The notes beneath the pieces were generated by a model. The model searched no databases and had not been told where the DNA came from. It saw only the letters and a program-made list of their open reading frames with translations. A stretch of 41,199 nucleotides of DNA, taken from positions 1-41,199 of IMG/VR virus record IMGVR_UViG_3300006920_000090, one strand, 5' to 3'. Shown piece after piece: positions 30,563 through 40,100 of this stretch (position 1 is the first letter of the stretch; each line of letters begins with the position of its first letter). The position numbers were made by a program, and so were the translations under genes. Origin of the DNA: a virus.

Positions 30563-30752
30563 GGCACAACCTTTCACTTACTTCTGCTTCATATCTGGCT
30601 TTTGCTTTAACGATTTCCTGACGATCAACATTTACATCGTTTGGAGCATTAACGCCGAGCAAAACTGACTTCCCCTTGTTTCTTAAAACCGTGACCTCAA
30701 TATTTCCATTAAGCACGATTGTCTCGCCAATCCTTCTTCTCAAAACAAGCAT
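30555..30752 (-). CDS. csrA: Phage-encoded carbon storage regulator CsrA
   Basis: The protein has 65 residues (MLVLRRRIGETIVLNGNIEV...). LVLRRRIGETI and LLGVNAPNDVNVDRQEI are near-exact CsrA blocks. The RNA-contact Arg equivalent to E. coli Arg44 is kept, while the usual preceding His is Asp. CsrA dimers bind GGA in mRNA leader hairpins and block or stabilise translation. The start is the second ATG; AGGAG lies six bases before it. A longer frame upstream is rejected. It overlaps the Cas4/AddB-like gene by 8 bases and follows the XRE gene and a terminator-like hairpin. It may remodel host mRNA use or run a phage regulon. Confidence 0.93.
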   Translation of the reverse strand: MLVLRRRIGETIVLNGNIEVTVLRNKGKSVLLGVNAPNDVNVDRQEIVKAKARYEAEVSERLCHD

Positions 30753-30767
30753 TTCCATCTCCTGTTG
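30752..30767 (-). promoter_or_regulatory. csrA start motif ACAGGAGATGGA, possible autoregulatory CsrA site
   Basis: On the minus strand ACAGGAGATGGA (30754-30765) ends one base before the ATG. It is close to the CsrA consensus ACARGGAUG and contains two GGA triplets five bases apart. The Shine-Dalgarno AGGAG is within it, so bound CsrA would block ribosomes. Confidence 0.45.
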
Positions 30768-30772
30768 GGTAC

Positions 30773-30839
30773 AAAAAAAATGGGGATATTTTCTGAGGTC
30801 GTCACTTCCTTGCTTCGCGGCACGACTTACCGCGTCCCC
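30773..30839 (-). terminator. Attenuator-like hairpin between XRE gene and csrA
   Basis: On the minus strand GGGGA (30835-30839) and TCCCC (30782-30786) pair around an inner CGCGG/CCGCG stem (30830-30834, 30816-30820). After one A the strand has eight T (30773-30780). It would stop part of the transcription from the XRE promoter before csrA. Confidence 0.55.
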
Positions 30840-30885
30840 TTGGACAAACCAGCTTACACGAAAACAATACAGCAATCAATCTGGC

Positions 30886-31116
30886 TTAAACTTTGCTAGC
30901 GGGCATAAGCAGGTCAGAGGCTGAACATGACAAAGCAATGGCAAAACGCTCGACTGTTGCAAGCGTTGGGTTTCTTCTTCCCTTTTCGTAATCGCAAACA
31001 AATCCCGGCGAGGTGTCCATTTTGTTCGCCAATTGCGTTTGCGTAAGGCTTTGGTCAGTTCGCAAATTAAAGACATTGGTTGAAAATGTCACATATATCG
31101 AATTTGGATTGTTCAT
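30886..31116 (-). CDS. XRE-family (Cro/CI-type) HTH regulator
   Basis: The protein has 76 residues: LRTDQSLTQTQLANKMDTSP, then GFVCDYEKGRRNPTLATVER and FAIALSCSASDLLMPA. This is a complete single-domain XRE helix-turn-helix without a dimerisation or RecA-cleavage domain, so it is Cro-like in size. It probably binds the palindrome over its own promoter and may bind the dyads at 21352-21389. The predicted start of transcription falls on its ATG and no ribosome site is present. Confidence 0.85.
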   Translation of the reverse strand: MNNPNSIYVTFSTNVFNLRTDQSLTQTQLANKMDTSPGFVCDYEKGRRNPTLATVERFAIALSCSASDLLMPASKV

Positions 31117-31121
31117 GCCAG

Positions 31122-31150
31122 CAATATACCACGTTAGTGTATTGCCTCAA
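31122..31150 (-). promoter_or_regulatory. XRE promoter with overlapping operator palindrome, leaderless start
   Basis: On the minus strand TTGAGG (31145-31150) and TATATT (31123-31128) are spaced 16 bases apart. The -10 ends six bases before the A of the ATG at 31116. The 23-bp span 31122-31144 is an imperfect palindrome with CAATA and TATTG ends (8 of 11 pairs match), covering the spacer and -10. Confidence 0.65.
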
Positions 31151-31153
31151 CCT

Positions 31154-34100
31154 TTAATCGCGATAAACCTTACTCATAAGCCATTTCCTGCCTTCTTCAA
31201 ATTCTGGAATATCTCGCACAACTCCCATACCAAACATAGGCGTACCGTCATCTTTTACGCCTTTTTTGTATAGATAATGTTCGGCTAGCAACTGAACAGC
31301 GTCATTTACATCGGGAACTGCCTGCTTAACCTTGTCGTAAGCTGCTTTTCTACTTTGCTCGTAAGCCTGTTTTCTTGCGTTAAATTGCTTTTGCGTTTCA
31401 TTTCTCTTTGGTTTTCGAGGTCTGGCTGCTGCCGAGTAAACTATTTTGCGTTTCTGTTTGGCAATTGACTCTATTAAACTTGCTGGAGGATCTTGCAGCA
31501 AATCGAGATTAGCTCCAACTGCGTTCACGTCCTGTTGCAGGCTTTTAATGCTTTTCCCAGCCGCTTTCATTTCATCCATCATTTCCCTCGCGGGATCAGC
31601 CACTCCTCCAATAAACAACGCTGCTTCGTTGTAGGCTTTAATTTGCTCCTTGCTTGCTGTTCCGTTTTGCACCTTTTCGTGCAAACTATCCTTAATTCGG
31701 CGAATTTGTTTAGCAGTTTTTCCAACATCTATTCTTTTTTGCGCATCGGCTCTCTTTTTTCTTTTCTTGTCGCCGTACTCTTTTTCGCGGATTCCAGTGT
31801 CACTCCATCTAAAATAGGAGCTTAGTCCAGTCACCGCCCCCAACGCTTTAAGTTCAGACATTCCACCGCCCATCCCGCCCGCTTCCCCTTTTTCATTTAA
31901 AATTGGAGTAGCCCCGTATTTTGCAATCGCGCCCATAACGCCAAATTGGTCAAACGTCCATTCAAGCATGTCGGCTGCTGCGTAACTGCCTCCCATTTCA
32001 TAATGATCGTCGTCAATAATTCGCCCACCGAGGAACGGCGATTCAGGATTATTGCCAACGGCGTAATCGCCATAGGCATACGCAATTTGAAGCGGAGGTG
32101 CTAAGTCAGGAATTGCGGCTCCAACAATGTCTCCAAGCACATTGCCAACCGCATCAGACATGCTGCTTCCGTCTTTTACCTCTTTGCCTCTGGCGATAAT
32201 CATCATGTCAGTGACGTTCCACCAGAGCTTTGAAATGGTTGCACCTAAATCATCTCGCGGAATGCTTAACCAAATCAACTCCCATTTGCCCTCACGTTTT
32301 CTTAATCCCAACGGAATGCTGTCATATGATGTAAAGAAGTATGTTGAAATGTTACCTCTATATCGTTCAAGGGTTTCGCTTATTTTTTCTTCACCTTCCT
32401 CGTCGCCGTAACCCATCAACTGCCCTAGCCCATCGAATACCCCAAACGCACCATAAGCACAAAGTTTTGAAAAACTTGTCGGCAAAATAGAATTCAGCGT
32501 TTGCCTCCACCACCAGCGAGAAGCTATTTCTTTGTCAGTTGCTAAAGACAGATCAGCCTGAAGTCCGTTCCATCGAACTTTAGAATACATCATGATTCCG
32601 TTGGTAACTCCTGTATACATTCCAGCTTGTTTGTAATCAGGTGTTCCAACAAACTTTTTAACCCTGTAAGCTCTTTCTGCATCCGTAAGATTGCGGTCAG
32701 CCAAAACTTTCCAGCCAGCTACTTTCATTGCAACTTCTGTCGTCTCTCCAAGTTTCTTTGCAAAGTCAAGGTAGTGTCCAAGACCTGTATATTTTTTTGC
32801 TGTGTCAATTCCTTTGGCAGCAATCTCCCTGCCCTGCTTTCCAGCCTTTTTAAGTTGTCTTCCTCGCTTGTTTCGGATAAAGGACGATCTCTTAACAAAT
32901 TCATCGGCTAGGTAACCGCCCAATTCAATTGGACTGGCAAGATTTTCTCCCATAGTTGAATCTGGCTTACCTTCCATGATTCCCATTTTGACAAACGTCT
33001 CGTCAAGTAAAAGAATATCTTTGTCTGCTTTAAATCTTTCTCTGCGAGTAAACGGCACGTCCATTGCGCCTGCATCAATCATGTCTTCAGCAAGTTGCAC
33101 AGGATCACCAGATGCAAAATCCCACCCTTCTTTCAACGATCCAACGTAAGCTGGCACAAGCTCTGTCCAAAACTTAACTCCGTCTGTCGCGCCCAGATTG
33201 ACTCCGGCTCTCCTTATGTCGCGAAGCGGATTCTTGAGTGCAAACGCCATTGAATACGTCACAAACAATGGATGGAACACGTTATAGACCGCCGAATTCA
33301 ACAATCTCTCAACGGTAGCTAATGTTCGCTCCATTGCTGGAATTTGAAAGGCTTCAGCAATGTTGTCGGCAACTAAATATTTTACTAACTTGCCGTCTTC
33401 GAATTGATAAATAATTCCTTTCCCGTCCATTTCCATTTGGCGTTTATTGATTATTTCATTTCGTTTTAGCTTTCGAATTTCTTTGCTAAAATCCTGTTTT
33501 AATAACGCTGTTGTTGCCTTTGCCGCGCGTTGTTTGATTATCAACCGATTAAGGTTCATGTATTTAAGCATCGTGGCTTCAAATGGATTTGCCACCAAAC
33601 TAAAAGTTCCAACCTGCTCTTTTATCATTGGGGTAACGTCAGTGTAAAACAGAGCATGGTGCATAACACGAAACGCTGCGTAGTTGTCCTTGTTTGGTTC
33701 AATTTCACTGTCCATCAACTTCTGGCTGTAAATCCCAATATCAACAGCATCCTCTGCAATCTCAAAAATTAAATCGTTAAATATTCCAGCCGATTTATTT
33801 AGCGATCTCCAAACATCTTTGCCAAGGCTTTTTTTCAGCCAGTCCATATACATTGGAACTTGAGCAGGTTCGATTCCAAGCGGGTTAATCAAATCATATG
33901 TTGCATCTACATCGTCTGGATCGTTTAACGATCTTGTTCGACCGCCATTCTGGATTCTTCGATATAGCATGTATTCGCCGAGGCTGTTTCTTGCAGCAAT
34001 TCGAGCATCTTTTTCACTCATCCCGCCTTCGACAAATGTTTGAACCAATGGTTGGAACACTTCGTCATCAACCCTTCTAAAGAATTTGTAATTAAGGGTG

Positions 34101-37100
34101 TCTTTAGTATTAAGGTCGTCTAAAGCATAGCGAGCGGCTTCAGCTTTGGCGTTCGTAATGTTTCCAAATTGCTTTTTGCCTGTTTTCTTTTTTGCGGCAG
34201 CACTTGTGTCAATGATTGCGTTTTGCCAGTCACCAAGAAAACTTTTAACGCTCTTTGAAATGCTACCCATGCGAGCATCTTCGTCCTCTCGAAGCTGCAT
34301 AGCCATGTCTTGAGTTTCTTCAAACATGGCTTGAACATTGGCGGTTCTCGCTTTTGCTAACTCAATCGGATCACCGTTCAACAATTGCTGTATTTCAAGA
34401 TATGCAGTTTGCACACTAGGCTTGTTGTTTAATTGCTTGTGCCACGTTTCATAAAACATTGGAGCGCGGTTTTCAAGCTCTTTTGGACTTACCAACAAAA
34501 CGGAAATAGCTTCAGCGTAAAGTTCCTCTGCGCTTTCTCGGTATCTAATGTACTTCTTATTGGCATTTCCATAATCGCCAGACCACCATTTTGTAAGCGC
34601 AATAAGCTCTTGTTTAATTGCGTCATTTGCAATTATGCCCTCGGCCTTAACAAGTTCCGTGTACTCAACAATGATCTGTGCTTCAGTAGCAGTGCCGCCA
34701 TGCTTCCTCTCTGCAATTCTTTTTGCTTTACTTCGCAGTCGTTTTTGGTCTTTGCTAGTCAAATCTGCGGTTAGCTTTTTTCTGTAGTTAATCAGCGAAA
34801 ACAAACGACCAAGTATGTTTCCTCGACCCATAGTTTCTTCGTCGAGAAAATCTTTTAGGTGACCTAGTTCGTGAGCAAGTGTTTGCAGAAGGGCTTGTGG
34901 GTCTAAAGCTAGTCTTGGATTGATATTTATCTGTTTATTATTTGGATTAAAATTGCCAGCCGTCCTCCATTGCAAGCGGTGGTTAAGTTTCGGCAACTTA
35001 CCGCCAGAAAGCTGCCTTACCAAGTCAACCAATTCAGGCAACTCCACTGGCATAATTGCCTTGATCCAGTTCTTAGGATACCCACGCGACTGTACCGCCG
35101 CAGCCTCCTGCTCAGGTGTCCTTGTGTCCATCCCTTGCGGCACTGAACCCGGCCTTTGGTTTATTGGCGGTCTTCCCGATGGCTTGGAGGCGTATTTCCC
35201 GCCGGACTGTCCACCACCGGACTTTTTTGACTTGCCTTTGGACTTGGGCTTTGACCCTTGTCCAATAAACGTCATTTTGCTTTCAGTTTTTTTGGTGTAC
35301 TCGTCTAACTTGCCTGATAAAAATGCTTTCCCAATTGCTTTTGAGTCTTTTGCAATCGAATTTGACTCAAACCCTGCAATTGTTCCAACGTATGCCGGTA
35401 ATCCTAAATACGAACCCTTAACATAGCCACGAAACACAACCACGTTTTCTTGTTCCTTGTGCTTGTAAGCAATGGCAGACGGGTAACGTGTCATAATTGT
35501 GTCGTAATATTTTTTATCAACCTCAATAAACTTTTCAAATTCTTTACCTGAATGAGATTTTAATCCCAACAAAACCCTTTTGTCGTTTATTACACTTGAA
35601 CCCCTATAACCTAAAACAACCATTTCTCCCCCAACATCAGGGTCTACCATATCTTTGACAACTTTCTCTGGCAGAGGTTTTTTGTCTTTTGCTTTCCGCT
35701 TGGTTTCGTTTGCTCGCGCTAAAATTTGCTTTGCGTCTTTTTTTGGCACAACAACTATAAATCGCCCGTTGGTAACAATTGGTCGTTCAAATCTCAATCC
35801 CGAAAACATGTCATAGACACCCTTGTAATCCAACTCTGAATTAAGAACAGCAGCCAATCCGGCATTTGTAATATGATCTTTGCTTTTTGGCTTAACCCTG
35901 TAAGTGCTTTCTTCTTCTGGAGCAAACTTGCCTTGAATGTATAGCTTTGCAACTTTCTTGGCTTTAGCTAAATCAAAACGAACATCAACAATAACTTTAT
36001 TTGGTTTCTTTTTAGGTTGCCGCTTTGGGTCTTGAAAAGTTGGCTGAACAGTTGCTTCGGAGATTCTAAAATATTTTGAATATTTAACTTCTCCTTCTTC
36101 AATCACCAATCGACGATCTCCTAGAGAAACTCTAAATCTTCTCATCTTTTTGCCATCTATTTTGACCGAGGCTGTTTCAACTATTGTCGGTTCGCCTGAC
36201 AAATCTACTTCCTCAGCAACTGTCGGCTCGACAACTGGAGCCTTCTTCTTGCCTTTGCTTTTCTTCTTTAACTCTTTTGTTAAATCGGCTCCTCTTTTCT
36301 TTTGATCTTCTCTCCATTGGCTTTTTCGATTTCCCTGATTTCTCATTTCTGTTGCCGCATCGCCAGTCACGACAACATCAACCCCAGCATCATTTAATCG
36401 CTTTTGCAAGTTGTTTGTTTTTGCTGACCCCCCCCCAAGCAAGTGCAATCTCCACTTCGAGCCTGCCATCGCTTTGCTGATTAATGAGTTAAACAATTCA
36501 TCTTCACTCCAAGCTGCGTCATTAAATGGTGCGCCTAAAACCACGCCATCTGTTGGAGAAAAGTCAACTACGTCTGTTGTTTCTGCAACCACTTGAGAAA
36601 AATCACTAAAGATTCCATCGCCCTTTTGCATTGGAATAATTACATTAACGCCCTGTTCTTGCAGATACCAAATAATATTAGAGTTTTCCGCTAGGAGCTT
36701 TAAAGTTTTTTCTGGATTGCCTTTGAATAGATTTCTTCCGGTTTCGTCTTTCCCTAAAAGCTCAAGAACATCAGGAGCAACTACATACACATTTCTTCTC
36801 ATCTTCTTGTTGATGTCGCTTATCATTTCCATATAGGTAGCCAAAACCTCTTTATGGTTTGGACTCAAGCCCTTGTGGGCTAGGCTTGCAACACCTGAAT
36901 CAATAAATATTTGTTTCCCATTGTTAGCAGCTTGAACAAACGCTTTTTGTACTCGACCTGAAATTTTTGCTATTTTGCCTTGTTGCGGGTAATAAACGGA
37001 AACTCCTACTCCTCTTTCGTTAACCTCTCCAGACGAACCAGTTGACCATGCTTCAATATCTGTAGGACTTTTTTGACCACCTGAAACAAAATTGTCGTAA

Positions 37101-40100
37101 CCACGCTCAATTGAATCTATTGACGAAGGGGAGTCGATTCCCTTTGCTGGCTTAACAGGCGGGAATGGCTTTAGCGGGGCTTTCTTAGGCGGCTTAGTTG
37201 CCTCGCCGTCAATTTCCTCCTGCATAAGCGTGTCGGACATTTGCATTACTTCTTGCAACGCCGTAATGGATCTGTTGCTAAGTCCAAGTGCGTCTTTAAT
37301 GAAATCCATAAACGCATCAAGAAGGTTTTTGCTCCGCAACTCGGCTTTGGCTTTTACGCCTGCAACTTTTACTCCAGATAAGTATTTCCTAAACTTTGGA
37401 CGGCTAAGTGCATAAGCGATAAGCTCATTTTCATTTAACTGTTGAGAGGGAAGACCAGCTAGTCGCTTAGACTCAGCGTATTCTTCTCCAATAAAGGAGT
37501 TTTCTACTTCCTTTGCAATTACAGTTAGCCGGTTATAAATCCTTTTACTTTTTTGCGTTATTGGATCGCCTTCAAAAGCGAGTTCACCAATTTTTAACCC
37601 TTGAGATACATGAATCTTAACTGCTTGCCGTGTCGCCGCGTGGACAAGCTCATGCAAAAGCACTTCTGGCAAATAACCAGTTGCTTGTTGTTTATTAATC
37701 TGAACTGTATGGTTTTTTGGATCGTAACCTCCGTGTGCTTTAAAGACTTTTCCCTTGCTGTTAATAATTTCATTTACGATTTCTAGCTTTGGAAAACCTA
37801 ACTTTTGCTGAGAAACTGCATTTTTTAAATCATCCCAAAGTGCTTGCTGGTCTGGAGTAAGCTCCATGTTGTCGAGCATTCCAACGTAATCGCGTTCGCC
37901 AAGTTGCAAAGGTTCTGGCAATGGCTCTGTCGGCTTCGCTTGTTTTTGTTTTTTAGCTTTAAATTCTTCTTGCAGTTTTGCTTCTCTTAGCTTGTCGGAA
38001 AAATCCGCAAGTCCGTCTTCAAACGAATCAATGTCTTTAAATTGACTTTCTACAACGTCTTGGTTTGCTTTAAAAATTGATTCAACAGATGACCGAGGGT
38101 TTTCTTCAATTATTTTTCGAGCAGACTCAAGAATTTCTTCTTTGGTTGCAACTTTTTCGAGTTTGTCAGTTTGATCTTTCTTAATTTCTGGTTTGCCCAA
38201 CTTTGCCGTGTTGGATAAAGCAACAACAACGTACATTTTGCCAGCGAGTGTTTCTCTTATTGAAACTGCGGAATCAAAGCCTTGGTTTTTAAGAGCTTGC
38301 AATGCTCTGCCGGTTTGCCGACCCAACTCAGATTCGCGAGACATCTGCGTGTCATAATCTCCCCATTCCTGATCTGTAACTATCTTTGGGTTTTTAAGTT
38401 GCAAATTAAATTCGGCAACGTCTCCGTAAGTTTTTGCAAACATTTCGTTTGATATAAAATAAGAAAATTCCTCCGCAAGTTGCTCTGGTTCGTTTGACCT
38501 TGAACCCCGATACATCGAAATATTTGCAATGTCTTTTGCAACCTCCTGAGCTTTTGTGAGCTTCGGAGCTTTCGGCAATGCAGGTGTCTTTTTAGCTGAA
38601 GGTTGATAGACTGGAATTTGCTTGCCAAATAAAGCCCCTAAATGAGAATCAATTTTCCAAACTCTTTCAGCTTTAATCGGAACTTGGGATTTAACGTATC
38701 CATCTCTGGTTTCTTTTAAGTCACCACGCGAAGCCTCAACGATATAGGTAGGTTTTCCAGTTTTATTTGGATTGTCCCGTCCCGTGTTAACATACGACTC
38801 CGCATCGTGCATTCGTTCAGAAAAACTTGTACCTTCCCCTTTTACGGAGTAATCTTGCCTGCTTTTTATCATTCCATCGACCGCCACAGTTTTTACATAC
38901 TCTGTTTCGGTCATCCCGCGATATATCTTGCCTTCTTTTTGGAGTTTTTCGTATAATCCTTCTTCACCAACACTGCTGTCTCGGTCGCGAAATCTATAAA
39001 TAGTTTGCGGCAATGCAGGTGGAGTTGCCGGTTTGATCGGCGGCGGCACTGCGGCAAGAGGGTCTTTAACTGGGAACGGTATAGTTGCCTTGCCTTCTTT
39101 TCTCTTGCCTGTTTTTAGATCGTCATAATTTTGTTCAACCAAAACTTTAGGCCACATTCCTCTAATCCGATCAAAATTGCCTGCATCAGCCTGCTCGCTC
39201 CACCTAATTGTTTCTCCTGCTACTGATTTTAAAACAACTGGAATAGTTTTTACTCCACGCTTTTTTAATGCTCTTGCTCTGTGCCTTCCTTCGTGACCCA
39301 CAATTTTTGCGTTGCCTTTTTGGTCATTATTAAATTCCAAAAATGGTATGTCGTTGAATTGAACTCCCTCATCAAGAAGTTTTTCAACATCCTTTACTTT
39401 GCTTTGGATTGGCTCGGCTGTTTCTGCCATTTTTATAAAATCACCAACTGGCATGTCAATCAAAATTTCCCTTGACAGTACTCCAGTATTCAAACGCTCA
39501 TACGCGCTGTCAGAAAAGTTTGGATGCCTACCTTTTTTGCGCTTCCCCTTGCTTTTGCCTTTTGGCTTGATCGCCGGTGCTGCTGGCTTTTTAGCTGTCG
39601 GCTTTGCAGGTGCTTTAGCAGGAGCCTCGACAAACGCTTTCATCTCGTCAATAAGCGATTTAAACTTGTCGGTTTTTGCTTGGTCTATTTTGATTTTTTT
39701 TGCTTCACCCCAGCCAGTTCCAAAAGTAATATGATTTTTTAGTTTTTTGTAATCAATTTTGCCCGAAACCATGTTTCTGTAAATTTCAAACGCAAGTTGA
39801 TTATCCGGCATTGGCACGTCACGATTTTCCTCTATAGGCGACCTGCCAATGCCTCCATCCAATATTCCATTTTTTGTTCTGACAAACGAGTCAGAAAGAC
39901 CTCCAATAGTAAAAACTTCAGCTTTCTTTTCAGAGACTTGCTCGTTGTATCTAGGAAGCAAAGGCACAATTTTTTCTTGAATAAACTGAATTCGTTTGAC
40001 GTGTTCTTCTGCTTCTTTCAAAATGTTTGTTTTTTGATTTTTTCTAAACCTTGCTACATCTTCTGGCTTTTTACCGTTAACTTTATTTTGTAGCCAATAA

